A model generated the notes under the pieces. The model had not been told where the DNA came from and made no database searches. It saw only the letters and a list, made by a program, of their open reading frames with translations. Made by a program: the position numbers and the translations under genes. Source: JAVBLG01 sp031553655 (GTDB lineage: Bacteria > Desulfobacterota > Desulfovibrionia > Desulfovibrionales > Desulfovibrionaceae). From it: 36,622 bases of DNA. Numbering within the stretch: the first letter of the stretch is position 1; every line of letters starts with the position of its first letter. Location of the stretch: contig JAVBLG010000092.1 in NCBI GenBank assembly GCA_031553655.1, positions 1-36,622 of the forward strand, given 5' to 3'. Below are positions 17,450 through 25,437 of this stretch, piece by piece.

Positions 17450-18265
17450 CTACCCAATCAACTTTACCTGCGCCCTTTCACGAGTAACGCCACGCGCATA
17501 TTTCATGCCCGGCAGGCCAAAACACATGGCATAGCCCAGATGATGATCCTCCGGTATGCCCAAAAGCGGAAGAATTCCGGGGAAAGTGCGCATAACCCAG
17601 GCGAAGAATCCGTTCCACAACGTGCCCAGGCCCAGGCTTGCGGCGTAAAGTTCGAAATAGCTCAGGGCGATTATGCAGTCTTCATTAGCGCATATGGCCT
17701 TGGGCGTGGCCGTTACAACAAGCAAATGCGGGGCGTTGCAAAAAAGCCTGTCCAGGCCTGTTGAGGCATAAGATCGCACCGAAGGATTCAAAATGGGATA
17801 CTGCCGGGCTTTACGCAGTTCCGGGTCGCGGTCAAAGGTGTCGGCCATAATTTTATATACGGCAAGGCGAAATTCATTCATTTTTTCCAGGCTGGAAATT
17901 ACTGTGAATTGCAGTTCTTGCACATTCACCCCTGTGGGGGCGCAAGCGGCAACGCTCAAAAGGTCGTTCATGGTATTGGCCGGAACATCCCGCTGTTCGT
18001 AAAAGCGCATGGAGCGTCTGGCATGGATCATCGCCTTTAACCGGCCGGGATCGGCCAGATCCGGCTCGGGGCAGTCGCGCGCGGCGCGTCCCAAAATGCT
18101 TATGGCCCCTGTGGGGCACACGGCAAGGCAATGCAGACAGCGCATACAATGGTGCTCATTGCCCATTTCGGGATAAGCGGGCATGTTTATTATTTTCGAC
18201 GGGCAAACCTGGGCGCAGTTGCCGCACTGAATGCAAAGCTCTTGATCTACTTTGAAGTTGAGCAT
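17450..18265 (-). CDS. Nitroreductase-family flavoprotein with N-terminal 2x[4Fe-4S] ferredoxin domain
   Basis: The 271-residue protein fuses a ferredoxin module to a nitroreductase domain. The two cluster motifs are CIQCGNCAQVCP and CMRCLHCLAVCP, each with the CxxCxxCxxxCP spacing. The rest (from about residue 65) has the FMN-dependent nitroreductase features ARRSMRFYEQRDVP, SVAACAPTGVNVQEL, and a C-terminal LGLGTLWNG segment. The enzyme likely moves electrons from ferredoxin-type clusters to FMN and then to an unknown acceptor. I moved the start to the ATG at 18265, 27 nt inside the longest frame, because it has a strong AAGGAGGG ribosome site. The substrate cannot be inferred. It is divergent from the small gene at 18518. 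Confidence 0.88.
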   Translation of the reverse strand: MLNFKVDQELCIQCGNCAQVCPSKIINMPAYPEMGNEHHCMRCLHCLAVCPTGAISILGRAARDCPEPDLADPGRLKAMIHARRSMRFYEQRDVPANTMNDLLSVAACAPTGVNVQELQFTVISSLEKMNEFRLAVYKIMADTFDRDPELRKARQYPILNPSVRSYASTGLDRLFCNAPHLLVVTATPKAICANEDCIIALSYFELYAASLGLGTLWNGFFAWVMRTFPGILPLLGIPEDHHLGYAMCFGLPGMKYARGVTRERAQVKLIG

Positions 18266-18517
18266 TTTGCCCTCCTTGATTATTTGTTCCATTATAAAAA
18301 AAAAGAAAAATTTCTTTCTATAGCGCTGATTCTACGCAAATTTGGACGTATTTACCCGAAATACCTGCAAAGTGCCCAGAATTTACTTGCTTTTTTTTGC
18401 CACCAAAATATAATAAACAAAAAATTAAAGTAATTTGTTATTCATTTTAGGTGGTTACGGTGGTTATTTTTTAAAAACGGGTATTGCCCTTCAATCGAGC
18501 AACTTGCTGAGTTCCGC

Positions 18518-18781
18518 ATGAGCAACGGCTTAATTACAATCAAAGGTTATTTGTCTCCTATGCCCCCGGCCGCTGATGAAGCCCTGGCCAGAGTGTCCAT
18601 AATGCACGAAGATATGGAATACCGCATTGTGCCGCGCGGGGCCGGGGTTGACCTGGACGACTATTTGAGCATGCTGGTTGAGGTTACGGGGTTGGCCACT
18701 CCGGACGAAGGTTTCCACAGGCTTCAGGTACGCGGTTATCGCATACTTGAAGACGAAGAGTGGCTGGACGATCGCGCCTAG
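18518..18781 (+). CDS. Small conserved-looking protein of unknown function
   Basis: An 87-residue acidic protein (MSNGLITIKGYLSPMPPAADEAL...DDRA) with no membrane segment, no cysteine and no recognised domain. It looks genuinely coding: it fills its own intergenic slot, has balanced composition and no gene opposes it convincingly. The leader lacks a strong ribosome site (GAG then TTCCGC before the ATG). It may be expressed alone. I do not assign a function. Confidence 0.55.
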   Translation: MSNGLITIKGYLSPMPPAADEALARVSIMHEDMEYRIVPRGAGVDLDDYLSMLVEVTGLATPDEGFHRLQVRGYRILEDEEWLDDRA

Positions 18782-18883
18782 CATCAAGTAGTTTTTGATA
18801 GTATTAGCGGCCTGTTCCGGGCCGCGATATGAAGCCCGGCGGCTGTGTTCATTGTGGCCGCAAGGGGACTATTCGTTTTTTCA

Positions 18884-18926
18884 TTTTAGAGCGTTTTGCG
18901 AATGAAATGAGCAAAATGCTCTAAAA
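18884..18926. repeat. Family B hairpin repeat, well-formed copy
   Basis: Arms 18884-18899 and 18911-18926 pair over 16 bp with one mismatch around GAATGAAATGA. They are followed by ATTACCCATTGCCTCAAGC, similar to a motif at 24483-24502. It is the inverted orientation of the copies at 24637 and 25812. Confidence 0.75.
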
Positions 18927-18967
18927 TTACCCATTGCCTCAAGCTGTTCCTGGACGCGAAAACGAAA

Positions 18968-18993
18968 ACAGGGCCGGTACAAGCCGGCCCTGT
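18968..18993 (-). terminator. Terminator of the carboxynorspermidine dehydrogenase-like gene
   Basis: ACAGGGCCGG (18968-18977) pairs perfectly with 18984-18993 around TACAAG. On the minus strand it is followed by a T-rich run (TTTTCGTTTTCG). It lies 24 nt after the stop at 19018. Confidence 0.82.
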
Positions 18994-19017
18994 CCCGTAA
19001 AAGAAAAATCGAATTGC

Positions 19018-20208
19018 TTAAAGCTCCGTAACCGTAAACGGCAGGCCCTGCTTCGATACTTCCGCAAGGAAGGGATCGGGATCGTTTTCTTCCATATGCC
19101 ATACCCCCGGCTTAAGCCAGAGGCCTTTAAGCATCATCATCGCGCCTACCACAGCGGGCACGCCCGTGGTATACGATATGGCCTGCGACCCCACTTCGGC
19201 ATAGCAGGCCTCATGATCGCATATATTGTAAATGTAGAAGCTCTTTTTCTGATCGCCGGAAAGCCCGGTCATCACGTTGCCTATGCAGGTCTTGCCCTTG
19301 GTTCTGGGACCCAATGAGGCCGGATCCGGCAGCAGCGCCTTGAGGAACTGTATGGGCACGATCTTTTGGCCCTGATAATCCACCGCGTCTATACGCGTCA
19401 TGCCCACATTACCCAGTACCTTGAGATGATTGAGGTAGTTCTCGGAAAAAGTCATCCAGAAACGCGCCCGCTTAAGGCCTTTCAAATTAATGGCCAGCGA
19501 TTCCAACTCCTCATGATACATCAAGAAGCACTTTTTCGGACCAATACCTTCGGGAAAATCAAAATTCATCGACCAGGACAGCGGATCGGTTTCCACCCAT
19601 TCGCCACTTTCAAAATAGCGGCCTCTGGCCGTCACTTCGCGAATATTAATTTCAGGGTTGAAGTTGGTGGCAAAGTGATGTCCGTGGTCTCCGGCATTAC
19701 AGTCAATAATGTCAAGAACATGGACTTCATCGAGATGATGCTTCATGATATAGGCGGCGTAAACATTGGTTACCCCGGGGTCGAAACCGCTGCCCAAAAG
19801 GGCCGTAAGCCCGGCCTCTCTGAATTTGTCCCGATAGGCCCATTGCCACTTGTATTCAAATTTGGCCGTGTCCAGAGGCTCATAATTGGCCGTGTCGAGA
19901 TAATGCACGCCAGTGGCCAGACAAGCGTCCATAATGTGCAGATCCTGATAGGGCAGGGCCACATTGATCACCAGAGCCGGCTTTACTTTGCGGATAAGCT
20001 CGCAAAGAACGGGCACGTCGTCCGCGTCCACAGCCGCCGTATCAATTTTTCGCCCGGTGCGGCGCAAAATGTCCGCCGCTATGGCGTCACACCTGGACAC
20101 CGTGCGGCTGGCCAGGGTTATATGCTCAAATACCTCGGGATTCATGGCGCATTTGTGCGCCACAACAGACCCGACGCCACCGGCCCCTATAATCAACACT
20201 CTCGGCAT
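19018..20208 (-). CDS. Saccharopine dehydrogenase-family enzyme, carboxynorspermidine dehydrogenase type
   Basis: The 396-residue NAD(P)H-dependent enzyme starts with a Rossmann motif, VLIIGAGGVGSVVAHKCA. It continues with family blocks VINVALPYQDLHIMDACLATG, YLDTANYEP, LLGSGFDPGVTNVYAAY and SWSMNFDFPEGIGPK. These are the hallmarks of carboxynorspermidine synthase/dehydrogenase. That enzyme condenses a diamine with aspartate semialdehyde in the alternative polyamine route of Vibrio and many anaerobes. The partner decarboxylase (nspC type) is not next to it, so it may be elsewhere. A saccharopine reductase role is the alternative but fits the motifs less well. The gene appears monocistronic with a strong terminator. 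Confidence 0.87.
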   Translation of the reverse strand: MPRVLIIGAGGVGSVVAHKCAMNPEVFEHITLASRTVSRCDAIAADILRRTGRKIDTAAVDADDVPVLCELIRKVKPALVINVALPYQDLHIMDACLATGVHYLDTANYEPLDTAKFEYKWQWAYRDKFREAGLTALLGSGFDPGVTNVYAAYIMKHHLDEVHVLDIIDCNAGDHGHHFATNFNPEINIREVTARGRYFESGEWVETDPLSWSMNFDFPEGIGPKKCFLMYHEELESLAINLKGLKRARFWMTFSENYLNHLKVLGNVGMTRIDAVDYQGQKIVPIQFLKALLPDPASLGPRTKGKTCIGNVMTGLSGDQKKSFYIYNICDHEACYAEVGSQAISYTTGVPAVVGAMMMLKGLWLKPGVWHMEENDPDPFLAEVSKQGLPFTVTEL

Positions 20209-20546
20209 TCTTTGGACTCCTTTTGAGGGTATGGTTAGAGTTTGGGGGAAAGGAGGGAAAATTTTGATTGGCAGGCTCAGAATTTAAAGAAGATACTGTA
20301 GTCCCTTCAAACGCTTTTATGGGGATTTTTAAGATAAGTCCAGAGTTATAATGGCGCTATCCAGGGCTGACGCGCCTCAGCGCGTATGCCCGAGGCACTT
20401 GCATTAACAAGTGCCCGAATGCGTTAGCATTCGTAACTAGGCGGAGCGTAGCGACGCCGTACTCAAATAGCGCAAGCGCTGCGATTAATCACCTTAAACG
20501 GATGATTTTGTTAGCATGCAAAACAAGATGCGTCAGCCCTGTGGCG
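20209..20546. other. Intergenic region between chemoreceptor and dehydrogenase genes, holding a mobile-like element
   Basis: This 338-bp gap contains the leader of the dehydrogenase gene. At 20235-20262 it has a G-rich run (TTTGGGGGAAAGGAGGGAAAATTTT) resembling half of a family A repeat without its partner arm. The rest is the 180-bp element at 20362-20541. No coding frame is convincing. Confidence 0.5.
20362..20541. mobile_element. Putative 180-bp MITE-like element with terminal inverted repeats and flanking direct repeats
   Basis: The ends are perfect 12-bp inverted repeats, CAGGGCTGACGC (20362-20373) and GCGTCAGCCCTG (20530-20541). Both sides carry the same 10-bp direct repeat, TGGCGCTATC (20352-20361 and 20542-20551), the pattern left by target duplication. 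The interior encodes nothing but is a chain of short hairpins: GGCACTTG/CAAGTGCC, CGAATGC/GCATTCG and AGCGC/GCGCT. The right direct repeat covers the stop codon of the chemoreceptor gene. Confidence 0.7.
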
Positions 20547-22703
20547 CTATCGTGTTTGTAATTTATCGACGATGGAGCTTAGCACCTGCGTCTGCTGAGC
20601 AAGGCGGTCAAGAGTCGAGGCCGTCTTTTCCGTGCGATCCACCGCGTCCGAAGAAATTTTGTTGAACTCGTCAATATGCTTGGCCAGCTCCTCGGCAGCC
20701 GCGGTTTGCTCATTGGTGGCGGCGGCAATCTGCTTCACCTGGGTGGCCGCGTTCTCCGAACTGCGCACCGCGCGCTGCAGGGCCTCCCCGGCCTCGGCTG
20801 AAAGCTTGCCCACGGAATTCACTTCTTGCATAGCCTTATCCATGGCCTCTATGCTTGAATTGGAGGTATTCTGTATGTTGCGTATGGAAGTGCCTACTTC
20901 GCCAGTGGCCTGCATGGTTTTTTCAGCCAGCTTGCGCACTTCGTCGGCAACAACGGCAAAGCCGCGACCCGATTCTCCGGCTCTGGCGGCCTCAATGGCC
21001 GCGTTAAGGGCCAGAAGATTGGTCTGGTCGGCTATTTCAGCGATAATATCCATAATGTCGCCTATGGAACGGGCCTGCACGTCAAGACTGTGCATTTCGT
21101 CGTTCAGCCCCCGCATCATGGCTTGCAACCCCTCCATGGCCTTTACCGCGCGTTGCAGCTTCACATCACCTTCACCGGCCATGGCGCTGGCTCCGGAAGT
21201 GTTTTGAGCTGTTTCTTCGGCGTTGCGGGCCACTTGAATAATACTGTTATCCATTTGCCTCACAGCGTCCATGGTGCTTTGCGAATGGGCAAGCTGGGTT
21301 TTCGCGCCTTGACCTATGCTGCGGCTCTGCTGGCGCACGTCTTCAGTTACGGACAATACCTCGCCGGAAACCTCGGCCAACTGCCCGGCCGCTGCCAGCA
21401 TGGATTCCAGACGTTTAGCCTCTTCCGCCGCCTTGACCTGCACCTCAGCCTGCAACGTTTCCGCCTCGGCCGCGCGGCGCATGGCTTCTTGCGATTGCAT
21501 ATCGGCCTCGCCGATGCGTCTCTGTATTTCTTTGATCATGTCCGCAAAGGCATCGCGCAGCACAGCCAGTTCCGCCATGTAAACGCCCTTGGGCTTGGTC
21601 ACGTAATTTCCTGTAGCCACTGTTTTGGCATAAGCGGCCAAATTGCCCACTGGAGCTACAACGCGGCTGAGAATCAAATAAAAAGTGGCGGCCACGGCCG
21701 AACACACCAGAATAAAGGCTACTATGGAGGCAATAAGAAGATTGCGCTTTTCTTTGTTGGATTCGCCGTACAGATAGGAATGAGGCAGCATAACCCCGGC
21801 AGTCATACCTCCTCCGATGGGGGTCAACACCAGCTCCCATTGCCCCTCAACGCTGGTTATTGTGCGCTCACCGGGCTTTTTGCGTGTATATTCACCCATA
21901 AGACGTACAATATCATGTCCGAAAGGCAAAGCCGATATGGGTTTCAAGAGCATGTCGGTTCTGGTGGGAAAGGCCACCAGCATCGAGCTTTTGTCGTGAA
22001 TCACGAAAGAAATGCCGTCTATGTCGCCCAAGAGCGCCTTGGTGCGGCTGTTCATGGTGGACAGGCTCACGTCAGCCAGGGCTACACCTACAATTTCATT
22101 TCCCGCACTGTAAATGGGGGCGCTTACCGAGGTCATAAGCACGTTGCCGTCATCCACGGAAATATAGGGCGCGCTCCAGAAAAATTTCTGTTCGCGTTTT
22201 TGTTTTTTGTTCCAGCCTTTAGGTAGAGCCGAAGCATACCATTCGCGATCGAAAAAACTTTCTTCGTCAGACGGCGAGGTGGTAACGGCCCCCTTGTCCC
22301 AATTGGCATAGGGGTCGAAAAGTTCCACTCCAGGCAGGATAACCCCCGGCTCAAAAGCCATGCAAAAGCCATATATACCGCTTTGTTCGCCTTGTCGCTC
22401 CAGGGCGCGGGCCAGGGCGGCGGAGATGTCGTTTTCCGCCTGTTCCTTGTTGGCCAATCTTTGGCGGCGTTCGTAAAGCTCCGTGCCCAGGCTGGAAAGC
22501 GCTACGGCCTGATTGGCCGAATATTCCATAAAATCTTTCAAGTTGCCCGCCTCAACATGAATGCCGCTGATTACATCCTGTAATCTGACCAAGTCGAGAT
22601 CATCACGTAAGACCCATATTTGCCGGAGTAACCCGGCCGACCATAAAATTCCGATGATGCCTATCATAGAGAAGAAGAGAATGATGCGTGAACGTATGGA
22701 CAT
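20547..22703 (-). CDS. Methyl-accepting chemotaxis protein with periplasmic Cache-type sensor
   Basis: The 718-residue chemoreceptor has one transmembrane helix at about residues 7-27 and a large periplasmic domain with dCache features. These include FDPYANWDKGAV, FFDREWYASALPKGW and VGVALADVSLSTM. A second helix, LLIASIVAFILVCSAVAATFYLIL, is near 320-345. HAMP and the cytoplasmic signalling coiled coil follow. The hairpin tip that contacts CheA/CheW is intact: ADQTNLLALNAAIEAARAGE with the GRGFAVVADEVRKLAEKT continuation. There is no C-terminal CheR-docking pentapeptide; it ends KLQTR. The ligand is unknown; Cache receptors often bind amino acids, amines or carboxylates. It appears to be a single gene. 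Confidence 0.95.
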   Translation of the reverse strand: MSIRSRIILFFSMIGIIGILWSAGLLRQIWVLRDDLDLVRLQDVISGIHVEAGNLKDFMEYSANQAVALSSLGTELYERRQRLANKEQAENDISAALARALERQGEQSGIYGFCMAFEPGVILPGVELFDPYANWDKGAVTTSPSDEESFFDREWYASALPKGWNKKQKREQKFFWSAPYISVDDGNVLMTSVSAPIYSAGNEIVGVALADVSLSTMNSRTKALLGDIDGISFVIHDKSSMLVAFPTRTDMLLKPISALPFGHDIVRLMGEYTRKKPGERTITSVEGQWELVLTPIGGGMTAGVMLPHSYLYGESNKEKRNLLIASIVAFILVCSAVAATFYLILSRVVAPVGNLAAYAKTVATGNYVTKPKGVYMAELAVLRDAFADMIKEIQRRIGEADMQSQEAMRRAAEAETLQAEVQVKAAEEAKRLESMLAAAGQLAEVSGEVLSVTEDVRQQSRSIGQGAKTQLAHSQSTMDAVRQMDNSIIQVARNAEETAQNTSGASAMAGEGDVKLQRAVKAMEGLQAMMRGLNDEMHSLDVQARSIGDIMDIIAEIADQTNLLALNAAIEAARAGESGRGFAVVADEVRKLAEKTMQATGEVGTSIRNIQNTSNSSIEAMDKAMQEVNSVGKLSAEAGEALQRAVRSSENAATQVKQIAAATNEQTAAAEELAKHIDEFNKISSDAVDRTEKTASTLDRLAQQTQVLSSIVDKLQTR

Positions 22704-23093
22704 GACAAATGCCTTCTAAAAAATGTTATAGCGTAATGGAATAGCGAGAGAGCCTGGTAATCTATACGGCTGAAAAATAAATATAATTAGATCATATAGC
22801 GTACTTTTTAGGCGGAATTATTTCAGGAGTCAGATTGGGTTGCTTAGAGCGTTTCGCTCACGAAATTCTCTAAGCAAAATGCTTATAGATGTAGAAGGGG
22901 GTGGAGTGTGTTTATGAATGGTTTTTAAAAATATGAAATTTTAAGCTCTTCTGAAATGAGTCCTTTTAACCGGTGAATTTTGTTTTACGGCAAGAAAAAA
23001 GCAAATCTGGACTGGGAATAGTACTTTTGGGTACAGGCCCGGCCCGGATTTGCCTTTTAACGCAGTCCTGGGAGCAAAAGGCAATGGTTAAAA
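22704..23093. other. Intergenic region between chemoreceptor and sugar transferase genes
   Basis: This 390-bp gap holds the chemoreceptor promoter region (an A/T-rich stretch near 22760-22820) and a degenerate family B hairpin at about 22843-22886. The first family C repeat, at 22989-23083, lies just after the sugar transferase stop. I find no gene in it. Confidence 0.6.
22989..23083 (-). repeat. Family C terminator-like repeat, copy 1
   Basis: It aligns end to end with 25338-25433, sharing ATAGTACTTTTGGG, GCAAAT, ATTTGCC and GGGCAAAAG-like blocks. GCAAATCTGG (23001-23010) pairs with CCGGATTTGC (23044-23053). On the minus strand the stem is followed by TTTTTTC. It lies 10 nt downstream of the sugar transferase stop, so it likely terminates that gene. 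Confidence 0.72.
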
Positions 23094-24446
23094 TTATCTG
23101 GAGCCCTTGGGGAAAAGGACAACTCCGATAGTTTTGAGTATGATTTTGAGGTCCAGCAGTATGGACATATTTTTAATGTAATACAGGTCATATTCCAGCT
23201 TGTGTCTGGCGTCTTCCACCGAAGCGCCATACGGGTAGCATACCTGAGCCCAGCCGGTTACACCAGGCTTGATGCTGTGGCGCAGGCTGTAATAGGGTAT
23301 GGATTCCTTGAGCATGGTAACAAATTCCATGCGTTCCGGGCGAGGACCAATGAGGCTCATGTCGCCCTTGAGCACATTATAGAGCTGCGGCAGCTCGTCT
23401 ATGCGCACTTTGCGGATGAACTTGCCGAAACGCGTTACCCGTGTGTCATTTTTGCTGGCCCAAACCGCCCCGTCTTTTTCCGCGTCTATGCGCATGGAAC
23501 GGAATTTGTATACCGGAAATTCTTTTTCGTGCAATCCCACCCTGTTCTGCTTGTAAATAATCGGCCCTTTGGACTCCAGGCGGATAATCAGGGCGCTTAA
23601 AAGCATCACCGGCGAAGTTATAGTTAGCAAAAACAGTGAGATAAGCATATCAGTGGCTCTTTTCAGGCGGCGTAGCGATCCTCGGGTATTAAGTGAAAAG
23701 CCGTCATCAAGCAGCAGCCATTCGTCGCTGATGTGATGCACGGGCAGGCGATGCACCACATGCTCGTAAAAAGAGCGTATATCTACCACCATTGTCCCGC
23801 GCAGCTTGGCCATGAGCAGTTCATGGGCGATGTCATCGTCAATGGGGGCGTCGGGCAGAAGAACAATCATTGTGGCCCCGTGCTTCTGGGCCGTTTCCAG
23901 AGCTGAAAAAGAATGTCCCAGCCAGGGCAGGCTTTCGCCATTGTTAAGGCCCTGTTCTCCCACATAGCCGATCAGACGCGCGCTGGGCAGGCTTTCGGCC
24001 AGAAGTTGGCCCACCTTCCCGGCGCGATCGGTGCCGATCAGCAGCACACGCAGGGGGTGGGTGAGCTTTTCCGCGTTGCGATAGTACAGATAGCGCCAGG
24101 CCAGACAAAAGAATAGGGAAAGGCCGAAGAAAACCGTCAAGGTTTCGCGGTCGAACCGCCAATGATCAAAGGTATAGGAAGCTGTTGCCGAGCAGATTAC
24201 CGCCAGCACCGCCGATATGGCAGTGCGGCCGAAGGTGTCGCGGAAATCTTCGGCTCCGACATTATAGGCGTCCAGTATATATAAGAAGAGCATGTAGAAG
24301 AAAATAGTGAAGAGGCAGGCCCCGGTGTAGTCGTCTATAATGAACAGATCGGGCGTAAGGGTGAGAAAACCGCTCACAAGCAGAGAAATAATGATGAAAA
24401 AAGCATCAAAGGCCTGCAAAAGCGCCATACGGTAATCGCTGATCAC
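23094..24446 (-). CDS. Polyprenyl-phosphate sugar-1-phosphate transferase (exopolysaccharide/EpsB type)
   Basis: The 450-residue integral membrane enzyme transfers a sugar-1-phosphate from a nucleotide sugar to undecaprenyl phosphate, the first step of a surface polysaccharide. The N-terminal half has about four membrane helices (roughly 10-30, 40-58, 72-92 and 101-120) and a nucleotide-fold middle domain. The catalytic C-terminal domain starts with a reentrant hydrophobic stretch (ATDMLISLFLLTITSPVMLL) and has YKQNRVG, FPVYKFRSM, RKVRIDELPQLYNVLKGDMS, LIGPRPER and KPGVTGWAQVCYPYGAS. The last block resembles the PEP-CTERM/exosortase-associated EpsB group. No other polysaccharide genes are adjacent in the window, so it may start a dispersed pathway. 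Confidence 0.92.
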   Translation of the reverse strand: MISDYRMALLQAFDAFFIIISLLVSGFLTLTPDLFIIDDYTGACLFTIFFYMLFLYILDAYNVGAEDFRDTFGRTAISAVLAVICSATASYTFDHWRFDRETLTVFFGLSLFFCLAWRYLYYRNAEKLTHPLRVLLIGTDRAGKVGQLLAESLPSARLIGYVGEQGLNNGESLPWLGHSFSALETAQKHGATMIVLLPDAPIDDDIAHELLMAKLRGTMVVDIRSFYEHVVHRLPVHHISDEWLLLDDGFSLNTRGSLRRLKRATDMLISLFLLTITSPVMLLSALIIRLESKGPIIYKQNRVGLHEKEFPVYKFRSMRIDAEKDGAVWASKNDTRVTRFGKFIRKVRIDELPQLYNVLKGDMSLIGPRPERMEFVTMLKESIPYYSLRHSIKPGVTGWAQVCYPYGASVEDARHKLEYDLYYIKNMSILLDLKIILKTIGVVLFPKGSR

Positions 24447-24533
24447 GGATTTTCTCCCTCAATACATAGCATTTGCTTTTGAAATTATCCATTGCCTGAA
24501 ACTGTTTTAAAAAATTAAGGCTGATTGTCCTGC

Positions 24534-24677
24534 GCCGCCTTTCAGCGGCGGCTCGGAATAGCATGTTATTACGGCGGCTTCGCCGCCTACGTTACGGACA
24601 CTTCGTGTCCGACGGCCCTAACAGCGCACGGGCCGTGAGAGCATTTCGCTCATTTCATTCGCAAAACGCTCTAAAAT
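24534..24677. repeat. Cluster of five consecutive short hairpins, ending in a family B unit
   Basis: In order: GCCGCC/GGCGGC (24534-24552), GGCGGC-TTC-GCCGCC (24573-24587), CGGACAC-TTC-GTGTCCG (24595-24611), CGGCCC/GGGCCG (24613-24635) and the family B hairpin (24637-24676). The last 50 bases, 24626-24675, are identical to 25801-25850 except at one position. Confidence 0.75.
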
Positions 24678-24723
24678 GGAAACCCGAGAAGAGTATATCA
24701 AAAGCTTTCGGAACGGAATGAGT

Positions 24724-24760
24724 AAAAAGCCCCTTCCGGCGCTTATTTTCCGGAAGGGGC
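24724..24760 (-). terminator. Rho-independent terminator after grdA
   Basis: An 11-bp perfect stem, 24729-24739 (GCCCCTTCCGG) with 24750-24760, has a ten-base loop. It is followed on the minus strand by TTTTT (24728-24724). It starts 24 nt after the grdA stop and marks the end of the glycine reductase locus. Confidence 0.9.
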
Positions 24761-24784
24761 GCAAGGCCATTTGTGGATCAGGTT

Positions 24785-25261
24785 TTACAGCGTATTTTTT
24801 CCATGCTGTTCGCGCATTTCAGCCACAGAGGCGGTGAGCGCGTCGCCGTCGATAACCATTTCCATCATGCTGATTTGTTCTTCCCAGGCGGCGGCATCAG
24901 CTTCAGCTTTGAGAAGGGGATCCAGAATGTGATATACAGGGAGTCCCAACGAGACTCCAGCCAAAGGACCTGCGAAAGTCGGGTCGCCGGCGGTGACGGT
25001 TTCGGCGTAAATACCAGCGCCTTCCTTGTCGGAAGCGCCGAGGACAACGATTACATTGTCCGCGCCGAACTTTTCAGCCGCATCTTTTACCCGCTGCTGG
25101 TTCTGCAGATCCATGGCTCCTGCCGCAGTTCAGACAAAGCATTCGGTGGCTGAAAAAACCACCTCGGCTCCGCTGTTGGCGAAGACAGCTTCCATGGCCG
25201 GGCTCGGCACGCCGTCCCGTTCGCCAAGGAGAACCAGCTTCTTGCCGGTTAACTTACCCAT
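24785..25261 (-). CDS. grdA: GrdA: glycine reductase selenoprotein A (selenocysteine at codon 44)
   Basis: GrdA is the small selenoprotein that carries the carboxymethyl group from the substrate-activating protein B to protein C. The coding region runs from ATG at 25261 (ribosome site AGGAG) to the stop at 24785 and totals 158 residues. It requires that the in-frame TGA at 25132-25130 be read as selenocysteine. The local context is ATECFV-Sec-TAAGAMDLQNQ, and codon 44 is the known Sec position of GrdA. A standard gene caller would report only the piece starting at 25114, after the TGA. It lies 176 nt after trxA, with a family C repeat between, and is the last gene of the locus. Confidence 0.95.
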
Positions 25262-25337
25262 AACTAACTACTCCTACCTCTTGTGTTATATAAATAAATC
25301 CAACAAGATTTATTTAAAAAGTGATTTTTGTTCCCTG

Positions 25338-25433
25338 GCAAGGAAAACGGCAAATCCGGGCCGGGGATAGTACTTTTGGGGTACAGCCCTGGACCGAATT
25401 TGCCGTTTGACGTGGTCCAGGGGGCAAAAGACG
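25338..25433 (-). repeat. Family C terminator-like repeat, copy 2 (between trxA and grdA)
   Basis: This is the second copy of the element at 22989-23083, with the same order of blocks and about three quarters identical by eye. GGCAAATCCGG-type and CGAATTTGCC arms flank a GATAGTACTTTTGGGG centre. It begins 4 nt after the trxA stop, inside the grd gene set. It may reduce or separate grdA transcription from the upstream genes. Confidence 0.7.
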
Positions 25434-25437
25434 CTTT

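Larger units (their letters stand above)
24447..24784. other. Intergenic region rich in short hairpins between sugar transferase and grdA
   Basis: This 338-bp gap has no convincing coding frame. It carries an A/T-rich leader for the sugar transferase gene and a motif (ATTATCCATTGCCTGAAAC at about 24485) shared with other repeat copies. A chain of five hairpins (24534-24677) and the grdA terminator complete it. Confidence 0.6.

Noticed and set aside
24534..24677. Possible CRISPR array because of several hairpins in a row
   Set aside because: The units differ in sequence and there are no equal-length repeats with spacers.
24785..25114. A separate 109-residue protein starting MDLQNQQRV
   Set aside because: This is the C-terminal part of GrdA after the selenocysteine codon, not an independent gene.
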